In this document: piece by piece, positions 44,874 through 54,223 of the stretch
How the letters are laid out: each line of letters begins with the position of its first letter
How positions within the stretch are numbered: position 1 is the first letter of the stretch
Translations under genes and position numbers: made by a program
Source of the DNA: Lunatibacter salilacus
GTDB taxonomy: Bacteria; Bacteroidota; Bacteroidia; Cytophagales; Cyclobacteriaceae
NCBI RefSeq assembly: GCF_009797935.1
Contig: NZ_VOLC01000007.1
Location: forward strand, 186,001-250,000
Direction of reading: 5' to 3'
DNA length: 64,000 nucleotides
The notes under the pieces: generated by a model
Databases searched by the model: none
Seen by the model: the letters and a program-made list of their open reading frames with translations, nothing else
What the model was told of the DNA's origin: nothing

Positions 44874-47800
44874 TTAGAACAGCGCAGATACCTGCATCCT
44901 CCCTGTATGCACTATCCGGTTGAGCCCTTGGGAGTTTCTGCCTTCGTAAACCATGGTCAGTTGTAGCCCCTCCCCGATTTTTTGAAGCCAATTAATGTTC
45001 CATATAACATTATTTCCCGCAGTAAGTGCCTGCAACATTTCATACCCGACCGGAGTATTGGGTAGTCCATTGTAGTCGATGTAGGTATATTTTACCTGAG
45101 TATTCAAGGTGGTTTTGATAGCTCTGGCAAAACGGACATTTAAAGCTAACTGATGCAACAGTGCTTTCTCATCCATTTCCAAGTTTGACAAATTCTTCTT
45201 TTGGGTATAACTGTATTGAACAGATGATCTAAAAAAGGTAGAGGGCTGAATGGCCAATTCGGGACCAAGGCTGTGTTGTCTGACAGCGTAATTTCTGTTG
45301 TCCAAAAAATCCGAGGCGGCCTGTCGTAATCCCTGACTTGCTAATACCTGAATATTGGCTTGTTTGGTGATGTTAAAGCGGGTATTGATTCGATTGTCCT
45401 GATGGATCACATCCTCAAAACCTCCGGAAAGCAGCTGCTTATGCTGGCTATTAAAAATCGAAAAATCCGCTCCAAATTTAGGAGATGAGCGGTTGAAGAA
45501 AAAGGACGATCTAAAGCTTTGCCGGGTGGAAATCAAATCTTTATTGTCAATGCTACCTGTGAAAGGACTGATGCGGCTCAAAAAATCAGTACTGCTGATT
45601 TTTTTCTCCACATTCCAGCTTGTGTTGTTGGAAAACTTAGCCAGAAGCGATTTCAAGCCCTTTTCATCCCGCCAACTGTCCGGAAACTTGGCCGTAAGTC
45701 TATAATTAAATATTGTAGTGTATGCTTGGATATAATCATCAGTAGGCACAAATAGTTTGATGTAATTTTTTTCCTCCGGGTTTATAGCCAGATAAAACTC
45801 ATTTAATTGTTGTACCCCGTCCCCATTGTCATCCCGCCATGTATGGGTACCTTCCCCGGTGGGTACCGGAAGGAATACAAATTCCCTGCGCAACTCTCTC
45901 CCATTTCCAAGGGCGTAGCCCAATTCATTCCGAATAGCACCGTTGGCAATGGAACCCTGATAGTCGAGTTTTCCCATTACAGTGGTCTCTTCTGGTAATT
46001 CACGGGCTAGGTGCATGAGTTTTCGATAAGTGAAGGTACTCTTCAGATCATGAGTCCCCATTCTACGCTGAAACCCATATTGGTTCGTAAAGGCTTTCGT
46101 ATCCGGGACCAGTTGGCCTCCTACCGGCAATTGATCTTCCCGCCAAGTTGCTGTAGCAAAAAACGAATAATCCAGGGTGTCATTTGACCGGATAAAAACT
46201 TGGTGTTCTAAAAAATTCATGGCCGTACTTACGATGGAGTCTGTCTCTGCAGCCCGAATCTCATTCCTGTCCAGTTGAATTTTGTAGCCGGGAACCAGCC
46301 ATTTGGATTGGTAATTGATTTCTCCGTTATATCGAGTCCAAAGGTTCTCCATTGAAGTTACCTGACTGTTTAGCGAAAACCACTCATTGCGGAGCATAAT
46401 CCGTTTTCCCAGTTTTTGGTGGAATTGGGCGGTTTGTTGAATCCCATTTAGCATCCCTCCCCTGTTCCTCACATTCAACCTGTAGCCGAAAAACTCATCC
46501 CTACTTTTTTCAAACTCCATGGAAAGTTGACCGATTCTTTCAGGCTGGGGAGTCTGAAGGTCTAAGGGGTTTAGGCCCCAATCCCTGTCAAATTCAATAT
46601 ACCTTAACCGGTCAATAAAGGAAAAGCTGGCAGAATTGTATTCCAACTCAAGATTGCTCTTTAGCAAGTATCCTTCCATTCCTTTGAATTTTCTTCCTTC
46701 GGATCGGATTCCTGATTTGATGGCATATCCTTTATTGTCCTCATTGTCTATATCCGAAAACAAATTCTCATCCACATTAGACACGGCTACTTCAGTGTAG
46801 GCCTGTTCGTGGCGGCTTAGCTTAATCCGTGTCCCTGCGGTCATCATTTGTTTGGAGTTGGGAGCTGGCAAGGGGGAATGTATGGAGAAATTTCCTTGGG
46901 GTCTGCCGTTTATGGGTGCTATATATTCGTAAACTACACCGTTGGCAAGTTGCTGTTTTCTCTGATAATTACCTGTACCCTGTCCGGTTTCCGTGAAGCT
47001 TATGGCGAAAAAAGCCTGGTTTGCATCCGTGGAATACTCGTAATAAAGAATTTCTTCTCCTAAATCATTGATTGCTTTTACCTTACGGTACAAAATCCGA
47101 TTCGCATCAAACGGAATACTGTCTATCCTAGGAATAGCCGCCCTGTCTGTTTCATCCCCTACAGAGGCCAGAAGCCGTTTGTCCGCATCGGACAACTCAA
47201 AGAATAAGGGGCGGTTTCTGTCGTCTTTTTCTCTGTAGTAATTCAGATAAAAACTGACTTTGTCAGATTCCTGAATATGGTTGGCTGTCAGGATGGACCG
47301 GGAAAAGTTACGTTCGGCATATTCGAAATCTATTCGGACCCGGCTATACTGTGTCAGGATTACATTTGGCGTAAAGGTAATTTCGCCTTGGTTATAGTCG
47401 ATAATATAATCATTGTTAAACCCTCGGTTTAACTGTTTCCCATCGAGAAAAACCTTTTCGGAATTGGCCATGATTATAACAAACCGTTCATTGGCAGGCC
47501 CACGAATGCGGTAAGGACCTAGTACCCCTTCCAAAATCTCCACGGGGATAGAGGCGAATTTTCCTTTGGCAATGGACATGCTGGCTTGTGAAGATGCCTT
47601 CCAGGTTTCATTGACTTTGTAATCGGAGGTAAACTGAAGGCCCTGCACATTTTTGTAATAACGCAAAAACTCGGAGGTACGCTGCTGAAGTACTACATCT
47701 CCGCCAGCGAGGTTGATGTTATCGTTGTACAATTCGATCAGTACATTGTCGAAGTCCTGGATCTGTTGGGTATTACCCTCCGGTTGGAATGGGACATGCT

Positions 47801-48350
47801 GATCGGTGATACTGGCTCTGATTTGAAGATTATCCGTCAATTCCCCATCCATTTGTAAGTTTAAGGAGGAATTCACAAACACATTTTGGCTATTTCCAAA
47901 TGAAATCCCCCGAGTTAGGTTTCCGGATTGGTTTAACTTATCAGAGGAAAAAACCTCTTCTCTAAAATCAAACGAGGCACTCGCAGGGACACGGTTGTCC
48001 TTAAAAAAAGCCATTGAGTCATATGCTTCCAGCAGGGTACGTTTGCTAAACCGCTGATGGAGCGCAAAGGGAAAGGCCTGATAACAAACCAGCACAGAAT
48101 CTAAACTGGAAGGTGGCTCTTCGAGAAAGGAAATTGCCCCACTATTTAGGTCATAAGAATACTTCAGGCTGTCACCTTGTGAATTCGTAACCCGAATGGA
48201 AGACTCCAATACTGACAAAGAATCTAGGGGTTGGGACTGACCCACTGGAAGAAAAGGAATCCATTTGCAGGAAGCCTCCTGTGCGTGGCAATAATTCCCC
48301 CATCCAATAAGGAGCAAAAAAACATAAAAAAAAAATCGTGCCGCACTCAT
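44874..48350 (-). CDS. Giant predicted outer-membrane beta-barrel protein
   Basis: 1158 residues with a signal peptide ending near CHAQ. Residues ~25-130 form an N-terminal domain. A region of about 130-360 contains NLTRGISFGNSQNVFVNSSLNLQ and a motif of the type VFLDGKxLxRGxxNDYxIDY followed by GEITFTP. I recall this motif from large SprA-like surface proteins of Bacteroidota. The remaining ~800 residues are amphipathic strands with turns, and the protein ends in ALF. Not assigned to a characterised family. Same strand as the downstream-neighbouring histidine kinase gene, 56 bases apart. Confidence 0.7.
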   Translation of the reverse strand: MSAARFFFYVFLLLIGWGNYCHAQEASCKWIPFLPVGQSQPLDSLSVLESSIRVTNSQGDSLKYSYDLNSGAISFLEEPPSSLDSVLVCYQAFPFALHQRFSKRTLLEAYDSMAFFKDNRVPASASFDFREEVFSSDKLNQSGNLTRGISFGNSQNVFVNSSLNLQMDGELTDNLQIRASITDQHVPFQPEGNTQQIQDFDNVLIELYNDNINLAGGDVVLQQRTSEFLRYYKNVQGLQFTSDYKVNETWKASSQASMSIAKGKFASIPVEILEGVLGPYRIRGPANERFVIIMANSEKVFLDGKQLNRGFNNDYIIDYNQGEITFTPNVILTQYSRVRIDFEYAERNFSRSILTANHIQESDKVSFYLNYYREKDDRNRPLFFELSDADKRLLASVGDETDRAAIPRIDSIPFDANRILYRKVKAINDLGEEILYYEYSTDANQAFFAISFTETGQGTGNYQRKQQLANGVVYEYIAPINGRPQGNFSIHSPLPAPNSKQMMTAGTRIKLSRHEQAYTEVAVSNVDENLFSDIDNEDNKGYAIKSGIRSEGRKFKGMEGYLLKSNLELEYNSASFSFIDRLRYIEFDRDWGLNPLDLQTPQPERIGQLSMEFEKSRDEFFGYRLNVRNRGGMLNGIQQTAQFHQKLGKRIMLRNEWFSLNSQVTSMENLWTRYNGEINYQSKWLVPGYKIQLDRNEIRAAETDSIVSTAMNFLEHQVFIRSNDTLDYSFFATATWREDQLPVGGQLVPDTKAFTNQYGFQRRMGTHDLKSTFTYRKLMHLARELPEETTVMGKLDYQGSIANGAIRNELGYALGNGRELRREFVFLPVPTGEGTHTWRDDNGDGVQQLNEFYLAINPEEKNYIKLFVPTDDYIQAYTTIFNYRLTAKFPDSWRDEKGLKSLLAKFSNNTSWNVEKKISSTDFLSRISPFTGSIDNKDLISTRQSFRSSFFFNRSSPKFGADFSIFNSQHKQLLSGGFEDVIHQDNRINTRFNITKQANIQVLASQGLRQAASDFLDNRNYAVRQHSLGPELAIQPSTFFRSSVQYSYTQKKNLSNLEMDEKALLHQLALNVRFARAIKTTLNTQVKYTYIDYNGLPNTPVGYEMLQALTAGNNVIWNINWLQKIGEGLQLTMVYEGRNSQGLNRIVHTGRMQVSALF

Positions 48351-48406
48351 AACCTGTTCTCTAACAACGGGCTAAAGTAATAAAATATGTCGCACAAATC
48401 CCAACA

Positions 48407-51400
48407 CTATTTCAATAGCGGAAAACTAAGATAAAACGAGGTCCCTATCGCATCTTGGGTTTCAAACCAAATATTGCCTCCTGCGGTCTCAACACCACGT
48501 TTGGCTATGGCCAAGCCCAAGCCTGACCCCTCCGACTTGGTGCTGAAATTTGGGATAAATATCTTCTCTTTGTGATCATCCGGGATTCCTTTACCATTAT
48601 CCCTGATCTCCAGAATCAAGGAACCGTTTGACGTCGTCAACGTTACGGTAATTTCCGCCACTTTGGATTGGTCTACTGCCTGAATGCCATTAATGATTAA
48701 GTTGGAGATCACCCTTCCAAAAAGTTTGGGGTCACCCATAATAAATATCTCGGGGCTTTCGGAAGCTTCGTCCTTAAAGGTGAAAATTACATCCTCCCTG
48801 TTTTTATACAGTTCAAGTACCTCCCCGAGTACCACCCTAAAATTTATTTCTTCGTTTTGAGGCAAGGGCATTTTTGCAAATGTAGAAAAAGAAGTAGCAA
48901 TGTCACTTAATGTATCCACCTGGTGAATCAGCGTTTCAATGGGCTTTTTCAGCATTTTGGGGTCATCTAAGCTTCCGATTGACTGTAGCCGTAAAAGGTG
49001 CTGAAGGGTCAGCTTCATAGGGGTCAGCGGATTCTTAATCTCATGTGCCACCTGTTTGGCCATTTCTCTCCATGCTGATTCTTTTTCATTCGATGCCAAC
49101 ACTTTTTTGCTCGCCTCCAGTTTGGCAAGCATGTTATTGTATTCATTGACTAATAGGCCTATTTCATCCTTCGACGGCCAATTCATGTATTCATTACTTT
49201 CCAAGTTTGTCACTTTAAGTTTCTGGGTCAGCAGCCGGAACGGGTAGGTAAGGTTTTTGGACAGCACGAAGGATATTACCAGAAAAATAATAAACAAAAC
49301 CACGAAGATAATTAGAATGTTGCTGATGACATCTGCTACCAAGTCATTGAGTTCATCTTCGGATTCGAAAAAGGGAATGGCGATGATTCCCTGAATTTGC
49401 TGTCTGTCACTTTCCCGCAATACCATGTACACCGACTTATAATTTAATTCCCCCACGTTTTCGTCCAACAAAATTCGGTTGTTTTCAGCTTCTATAATTG
49501 CAGCGTATGCCTTAGGATTCAGGTATTTGGTCAAAATTTTCTTTTCGAAAATCTTAGGTTGATTGGTAGCAATTAATTTACCATCTGGGAGGTAGATATT
49601 GATGTCTGCATGTGTCGTAGCTGCTAGGCCGTATATCTCATTGGTAAGTTCTTCTATTTCATCTTCATCGATAACTCCATTTTGCTGTGCTTCTAGGAAA
49701 TTGGCCAAGTTGTCACGTATAATGGAAGCTTTATCCATGTATTGTCTATGAAGATCTTCTGTGTAGGATCTTGACAGAAAACCCACCGCAACCACACTGG
49801 TCACCAACATGGGGAAAAAGAAGGCGAAATTAAGGTAAAACTGAAGTTTAGTCGTATAGTTAAATTTGAGATGTTTCAGTCCAAAGGAAAGCATGTAAGC
49901 TAAAATGGATAAAAGCATCAACACCAGATAGGCAACAAAGAACAATGCAACATCCGCTAATATAAAATATATGGGATAGGATGGTGATGAAACCAAAACA
50001 GTACCCTCCTCACTTTGAACACCATAATGGTGGTATCCTCCAAAATTCACTCCCCTTGTTAGCAAAACGGGATCGGAGAGCACTGATTGCATATCCGGAT
50101 TACGGTAGTTAAATATACCGGTGCTGAATTGGAGATAATCTCCTGAAAACACAGCGTAATCAATATTGGATTCATTGATCTCAGGAACATATTGTTTATC
50201 AAACAGCAACTTTGGAAATACGCTGCTGGGTAGTATTCTTTGCTGCGTAAGTTCTATAACGATGGTACCCAAAAAGTTGAAATCCTTATAGATACTGATA
50301 AACGCGGCATATCTATTTGGCCTACCCAGTAGCCCACCTTTGACGTAGTAGAGATTACGCACAGTCGTGGCATAGTCGCTTTTCATATACAAATTTCTAT
50401 ACTCGTCTAGCGTGTGGTCTCGTTCTCGCCTAGTAAGACTTTCACCAGACCGATTAAATACCATTACAGCTGAACTAAACTGATCCAAGTAATTAGTCAG
50501 ATAGATTTTCTTAATCTTTTGCGCAATTGGTTCCTTTGAAATAGAGGGATCGTATAGCCTATTTATAATAAAATTATCCCCCCGTACATTATCCATCACC
50601 TCACCCATCATATAGTCGCCCATCAAGTCATCCTCAATCATCACCTGATTGGCAAACTTTTGCTTCTCACTTACCGACTCCAGCCTTGCATGTTGATAGG
50701 CGGCCGCACCTGTGATAGTAGCCCCTACAAAACATCCAAAAAATAAAATCATAAACGTGCTTAGGTCCAACTTGAAAATGTTGTCATAAAGATCAAAGGT
50801 GATAATGGCCCCTATCAAAACAAAATGGGACAAATAGGCTACCATTATTACCCTGTCCATGTAAAATAATCCGATGGCAATGGGAACAGATAAATAAAGA
50901 AGGATGTTGAGTGCTCTCTTCTTGGTAAGGGAGCTTTTGTTCAACACTAAGTTAAGCCCAATAATGGAAAACACCACGTAGGCCGCTCCGCCTAAAAACA
51001 CAATAATCAGACTAATAGCATGAAAGTAAGTAAAAGTAGGTAGGGATTGAATATTAAGGTTCCATTGGGAATTTTTTACGATGTCAAGAAACAAGTCAAA
51101 AAATATCACCATTAACAGTGTGGAAAGTATCAAAACAACAACAAGCAAAAGTCCACTGGGGATTTTTCTCCTATGTTGATTAAACTGAACCAGAATCCTA
51201 CTGCTACCTATCGACGCCAATATGAGTCCCAGTACAATTAAGATGCAGATGACGTTAAGAAGCAAATCCCCTAAGCTGGGATTTACCACGGACGAGGCAT
51301 AGTTTCCCGGATTAAATAAACCTGTCTCAAAGAAGTCTTGGGGAAAGCTGAACTTCAGCATTAGTCCGCGAATACTAAACAGAATGAGTGCTGCATAGGA

Positions 51401-52117
51401 AATGGCAAGCGGACGATTTCCCTTCCTCCAAATAGTTTGGACAAAATCCACACCTAGGATAATGACAAGACTCAAAAGCGAAAAAAAGAAAACAATCAAT
51501 GTCCGATTGCTTGTAGTGCCAGGCAAATCGTAGCCCACCCGGTAATTGATCGAAAAAAGATAATCTTCGTTATGGTGAATATCCGCATAACCAGGTTCTT
51601 TTTGATTAGAAACAGAATATCGGTCATTTCCAAAAAGATAGTAATTGCTGCCACTAGGAAGATAGTCATTCTGGAGTGCTACCTTATAGGACAAAGGGTA
51701 AATCTGCAACACCCAAAATTCCTGTTGATTCCGGGTCAGCTTTCGTATTTTGCTAAAAAAAACCCCTTTGGCATTCTCAATCAGCTGGAATTTCCTATTC
51801 AACTGAAACTCACCGTGGCTGGGAATCATGGAAATTTCCGACCAAAACATTAAGTCCCCCTGATTTGAAAAAAGGTAAAAAGGATGTTTGGTATCCCTAT
51901 CTAACGTGGTAAAAGAAACCTGCGTATCGGCTCTGTTATTTAACAGGATTTCGATATAATCCTCATCGAATTCCCCCAAAATACCTCCTAGCTTATGCTC
52001 CAGGTCCCTTCTGAAAGCTTCCGTGCCTTCATCTTTTTTCCATTGGAACGTAACAGAGAAAAATATTCCCAGTAAAAGGATAGCCGATAGGCTGATATAC
52101 TTTCTTTTTTTGAACAT
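48407..52117 (-). CDS. Multi-span hybrid-sensing histidine kinase, NtrY-like core
   Basis: 1236 residues. One N-terminal helix (~8-25), an extracytoplasmic segment to ~195, a cluster of about eight membrane helices (~200-480), a second large extracytoplasmic region (~480-720), more helices (~725-795), a further extracytoplasmic sensor, then a membrane helix and HAMP linker (~950-1000). Kinase core: phospho-His at 1025 in AHEIKNPLTP, N box ~1139, G1 DNGKGIP 1174-1180, G2 GSGLGLAI ~1197. No receiver domain and no response-regulator gene nearby. Signal unknown. It may act with the adjacent giant barrel gene. Confidence 0.85.
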   Translation of the reverse strand: MFKKRKYISLSAILLLGIFFSVTFQWKKDEGTEAFRRDLEHKLGGILGEFDEDYIEILLNNRADTQVSFTTLDRDTKHPFYLFSNQGDLMFWSEISMIPSHGEFQLNRKFQLIENAKGVFFSKIRKLTRNQQEFWVLQIYPLSYKVALQNDYLPSGSNYYLFGNDRYSVSNQKEPGYADIHHNEDYLFSINYRVGYDLPGTTSNRTLIVFFFSLLSLVIILGVDFVQTIWRKGNRPLAISYAALILFSIRGLMLKFSFPQDFFETGLFNPGNYASSVVNPSLGDLLLNVICILIVLGLILASIGSSRILVQFNQHRRKIPSGLLLVVVLILSTLLMVIFFDLFLDIVKNSQWNLNIQSLPTFTYFHAISLIIVFLGGAAYVVFSIIGLNLVLNKSSLTKKRALNILLYLSVPIAIGLFYMDRVIMVAYLSHFVLIGAIITFDLYDNIFKLDLSTFMILFFGCFVGATITGAAAYQHARLESVSEKQKFANQVMIEDDLMGDYMMGEVMDNVRGDNFIINRLYDPSISKEPIAQKIKKIYLTNYLDQFSSAVMVFNRSGESLTRRERDHTLDEYRNLYMKSDYATTVRNLYYVKGGLLGRPNRYAAFISIYKDFNFLGTIVIELTQQRILPSSVFPKLLFDKQYVPEINESNIDYAVFSGDYLQFSTGIFNYRNPDMQSVLSDPVLLTRGVNFGGYHHYGVQSEEGTVLVSSPSYPIYFILADVALFFVAYLVLMLLSILAYMLSFGLKHLKFNYTTKLQFYLNFAFFFPMLVTSVVAVGFLSRSYTEDLHRQYMDKASIIRDNLANFLEAQQNGVIDEDEIEELTNEIYGLAATTHADINIYLPDGKLIATNQPKIFEKKILTKYLNPKAYAAIIEAENNRILLDENVGELNYKSVYMVLRESDRQQIQGIIAIPFFESEDELNDLVADVISNILIIFVVLFIIFLVISFVLSKNLTYPFRLLTQKLKVTNLESNEYMNWPSKDEIGLLVNEYNNMLAKLEASKKVLASNEKESAWREMAKQVAHEIKNPLTPMKLTLQHLLRLQSIGSLDDPKMLKKPIETLIHQVDTLSDIATSFSTFAKMPLPQNEEINFRVVLGEVLELYKNREDVIFTFKDEASESPEIFIMGDPKLFGRVISNLIINGIQAVDQSKVAEITVTLTTSNGSLILEIRDNGKGIPDDHKEKIFIPNFSTKSEGSGLGLAIAKRGVETAGGNIWFETQDAIGTSFYLSFPLLK

Positions 52118-52129
52118 GCATATAAAAAT

Positions 52130-52160
52130 AAAAAAAGCAAAGCCTTCAACAAACTTTGCT
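52130..52160 (-). terminator. Terminator after the small CAMC protein gene
   Basis: A seven-base stem (52136-52142 with 52154-52160) followed, on the minus strand, by a T-run (A-run at 52131-52136). It separates the SCO/DUF420 set from the histidine kinase gene, whose ATG is 13 bases further on. Confidence 0.6.
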
Positions 52161-52182
52161 CTCCATCTTTATCGGATAGGAA

Positions 52183-52431
52183 TTATAGCGAAAGCCTCTT
52201 TTTCCTTTTGGCACTTCTATACCAAAAAAAGCCAATAACCATCATTAAGAGATAAGGTGCGACAAATAAATACAGAATTCCCATATTCAGCCCTGCTCCC
52301 ACAGAGGTGTCTCCATCACTTACATTTGATTCAATACCAGCCCGGCACATGGCGCATTGAGCGATTACCGATTGAAGTTGAAAGACAAATAAAACCAGAG
52401 AAATAAATATCGTTTTGGCAAAAGTACTCAT
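52183..52431 (-). CDS. Small membrane protein with N-terminal CxxC (CAMC)
   Basis: 82 residues. A signal-like helix (1-24) ends at IAQ, placing CAMC (residues 26-29) at the very start of the mature protein. A 15-residue polar stretch and one membrane helix (~50-70) with a basic tail follow. Not in a family I can name, but small proteins of this shape occur next to SCO and DUF420 genes in Bacteroidota. A copper- or thiol-related assembly role for cytochrome oxidase is inference from position and the CxxC. Confidence 0.65.
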   Translation of the reverse strand: MSTFAKTIFISLVLFVFQLQSVIAQCAMCRAGIESNVSDGDTSVGAGLNMGILYLFVAPYLLMMVIGFFWYRSAKRKKRLSL

Positions 52432-52462
52432 ATCAAATAAACGTCAAATAAGTGGATTTAGT

Positions 52463-53017
52463 TTAATGCTGATAATAGGGGCTGACCATCAGGTATATTA
52501 TTACTCCGGTGACCGTCACATAGAGCCATATTGGAAACGCATACTTTACTGTTGCTCTGTGCTTCTCTATCCGATTGGTATATCCATAATAATATGCCAG
52601 TAATATTGGGAAAAGGGCTACCGCTGCCAACACAATATGGGATATTAAAAGGAAATAATATACATCTCTTATCCAACCCTCTCCTCCAAAAGACGTACTT
52701 TCCGCTGCTGCATGATAGACTACATAGGAAACCAGAAATACCGCACCCAAACCAAAAGCCGTGGTCATCGCTGCGCGGTGATACCCAATGCTTCCTCTCT
52801 TTATGAAAATAACACCAAGAACCAAAGCGATGCTTGCCGCGGTATTGATGACGGCATTGAGATGTGGAAGAAAATACACCCAATCTGTTCCTAAATCCAT
52901 TTTCGATGGCATAAACAACAGCACAGCAACAACAATGGGTATTAAAATCGAAATAACCGAAATCCAACGGAGCATCTGTTTATCGTTGGGTGAATAGGCT
53001 AATTTATTGCTGTCCAT
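52463..53017 (-). CDS. DUF420 membrane protein (cytochrome oxidase assembly type)
   Basis: 184 residues from ATG 53017 (MDSNKLAYSPND); a TTG at 53038 would add seven residues. Five membrane segments, with HLNAVINTAASIAL in the second and YYFLLISHIVLAAVALFP later, supplying the conserved His residues of DUF420 (CtaM/YozB-like). The group is linked to caa3/aa3 oxidase maturation. Overlaps the SCO gene end by 14 bases, so co-translated with it. Confidence 0.88.
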   Translation of the reverse strand: MDSNKLAYSPNDKQMLRWISVISILIPIVVAVLLFMPSKMDLGTDWVYFLPHLNAVINTAASIALVLGVIFIKRGSIGYHRAAMTTAFGLGAVFLVSYVVYHAAAESTSFGGEGWIRDVYYFLLISHIVLAAVALFPILLAYYYGYTNRIEKHRATVKYAFPIWLYVTVTGVIIYLMVSPYYQH

Positions 53018-53672
53018 AAAGTAAAATTTTTGTTTCAAGAATTAACTCGTCTACTCCTTCTCTATTAGTGCCACTGTAGTATCCCCTAATTCTTCCCTGC
53101 TCATCTACCAGCACAAATTTGTCACTATGAACAAAATCATCCGGGTTCCCCCCCCCATCCAAAGCGGGCAGAATAAATCCACAACGGGCTAGTTCATAGG
53201 TTTGTTCACGGGGTCCATTCAGGAAAAACCATTTATTCGGCTTGGCTCCATGAAAGTCAGCATATTCGGCCAAAACCGCAGGAGTATCAAAGCCAGGATC
53301 CAGACTAATAGAGAAAATCTGCACCATCTCCTCATCTCTGAACGCATCCTGCACACGCTCCATCTCTGCCGACATCACCGGACATATACTTGGACAACTG
53401 GTAAAGAAGAAATCAACTATAGTGAGTTTTCCCTTCATTTCCTGCGTTCCGACTTCTGAACTATCCTGGGCATAAAACCTAAACTCAGGAATGACATGTT
53501 GCTGTCCTGAGGGAAGGTCGCATTCCTGATAAGGATCCTCCACTCCGTTTTCATACAATATAGGGATGGAATAAGTGTTGGACGAGAAATTTTTCAGGAA
53601 TAGAATGATCAATATTGGTATCATCAAGATGCATACCAATACCATAAATTGTAAAACCCTCAGTTCTTTCAT
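53004..53672 (-). CDS. SCO1/SenC family copper chaperone
   Basis: 222 residues from ATG 53672 (MKELRVLQFMVL). One N-terminal membrane anchor, then a periplasmic thioredoxin fold with the copper-binding TSCPSICPVM (CxxxC) and the third ligand His in DFVHSDKFVLVD. Delivers copper to the CuA site of oxidase subunit II, encoded in the adjoining cluster. A longer reading up to 53756 would run through the structured repeat and is not credible. Confidence 0.93.
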   Translation of the reverse strand: MKELRVLQFMVLVCILMIPILIILFLKNFSSNTYSIPILYENGVEDPYQECDLPSGQQHVIPEFRFYAQDSSEVGTQEMKGKLTIVDFFFTSCPSICPVMSAEMERVQDAFRDEEMVQIFSISLDPGFDTPAVLAEYADFHGAKPNKWFFLNGPREQTYELARCGFILPALDGGGNPDDFVHSDKFVLVDEQGRIRGYYSGTNREGVDELILETKILLYGQQ

Positions 53673-53682
53673 GTAATTATAA

Positions 53683-53803
53683 TTGTTTTTCAGCGGCCAT
53701 GACTTGTCCCGATTCATCGGATAGCCTGCCCCGATTTTTTCGGGGGAATCTCTCATATATGATAATCATCCCGGTGTGCGAGGTTTTCGTCTTGCTCGAT
53801 TTC
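53683..53803 (-). repeat. Dispersed structured repeat, copy 2
   Basis: About 120 bases related to copy 1 (41984-42085), same orientation. It carries the shared blocks plus a longer variable middle with two hairpins: CCCCGA/TCGGGG around five T (53729-53745) and CCGAT/ATCGG. Its distal end CTGAAAAACAA is 10 bases before the SCO ATG. Confidence 0.75.
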
Positions 53804-53819
53804 ATATACCATTATAAAC

Positions 53820-53857
53820 AAAAAAATAGGTTGAAGATTCCACTTCAACCTATTTTA
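53820..53857 (-). terminator. Terminator at the end of the act-cox cluster
   Basis: A 14-bp perfect stem (53823-53836 with 53843-53856), six-base loop, and on the minus strand a T-run from the A-run at 53819-53826. It lies 23 bases after coxD and marks the end of the respiratory operon. Confidence 0.85.
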
Positions 53858-53879
53858 GATAACTTGAACCCAGTGGGTT

Positions 53880-54206
53880 TTACCAGCGCATTTGGAATAT
53901 TTCCGCTCCCTCTTTCATCAGAGCTATAACCAACCAAATCAAGAAGATGATAGGAACTATAATGGAGTAAAACAATGGTTTTGCTTCTTCCCCCAAATGC
54001 ATAAATTCCATCATGATATAGTACGCTTTTACAATCGTAAGAATGATAAATAAAGCATACAATAAAACTCCTCTGTCCATTGTAAAGGCCAGGACAAATT
54101 CAAAAGCGGTAATTAACAATAATATTAACGCAGTCATCCAGATCTTTTTAATCTTCGCTGGATCTTTTGGAATTACTTCCAACCCGTTATTATGATCATG
54201 TGCCAT
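53880..54206 (-). CDS. Cytochrome c oxidase subunit IV
   Basis: 108 residues with three membrane helices (~25-42, 48-66, 80-98), the usual length for the bacterial COX4/CtaF-like small subunit. The pattern KIWMTALILLLITAFEFVLAF and YIMMEFMHLG is typical. It stabilises the oxidase core. Last gene of the act-cox operon; 17 bases after subunit III. Confidence 0.88.
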   Translation of the reverse strand: MAHDHNNGLEVIPKDPAKIKKIWMTALILLLITAFEFVLAFTMDRGVLLYALFIILTIVKAYYIMMEFMHLGEEAKPLFYSIIVPIIFLIWLVIALMKEGAEIFQMRW

Positions 54207-54223
54207 AGTGCAGAAATTTTATT

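Noticed and set aside
52458-52967. 169-codon ORF in another frame of the DUF420 gene
   Set aside because: Cys/His/Trp-rich shadow of a real gene that has clear membrane helices and family signature in its own frame.
53673-53756. N-terminal extension of the SCO protein
   Set aside because: It runs through the structured repeat; ATG 53672 begins the membrane anchor.
53699-53929. 76-codon plus-strand ORF
   Set aside because: It crosses repeat copy 2 and the operon terminator; no family pattern or initiation signal.
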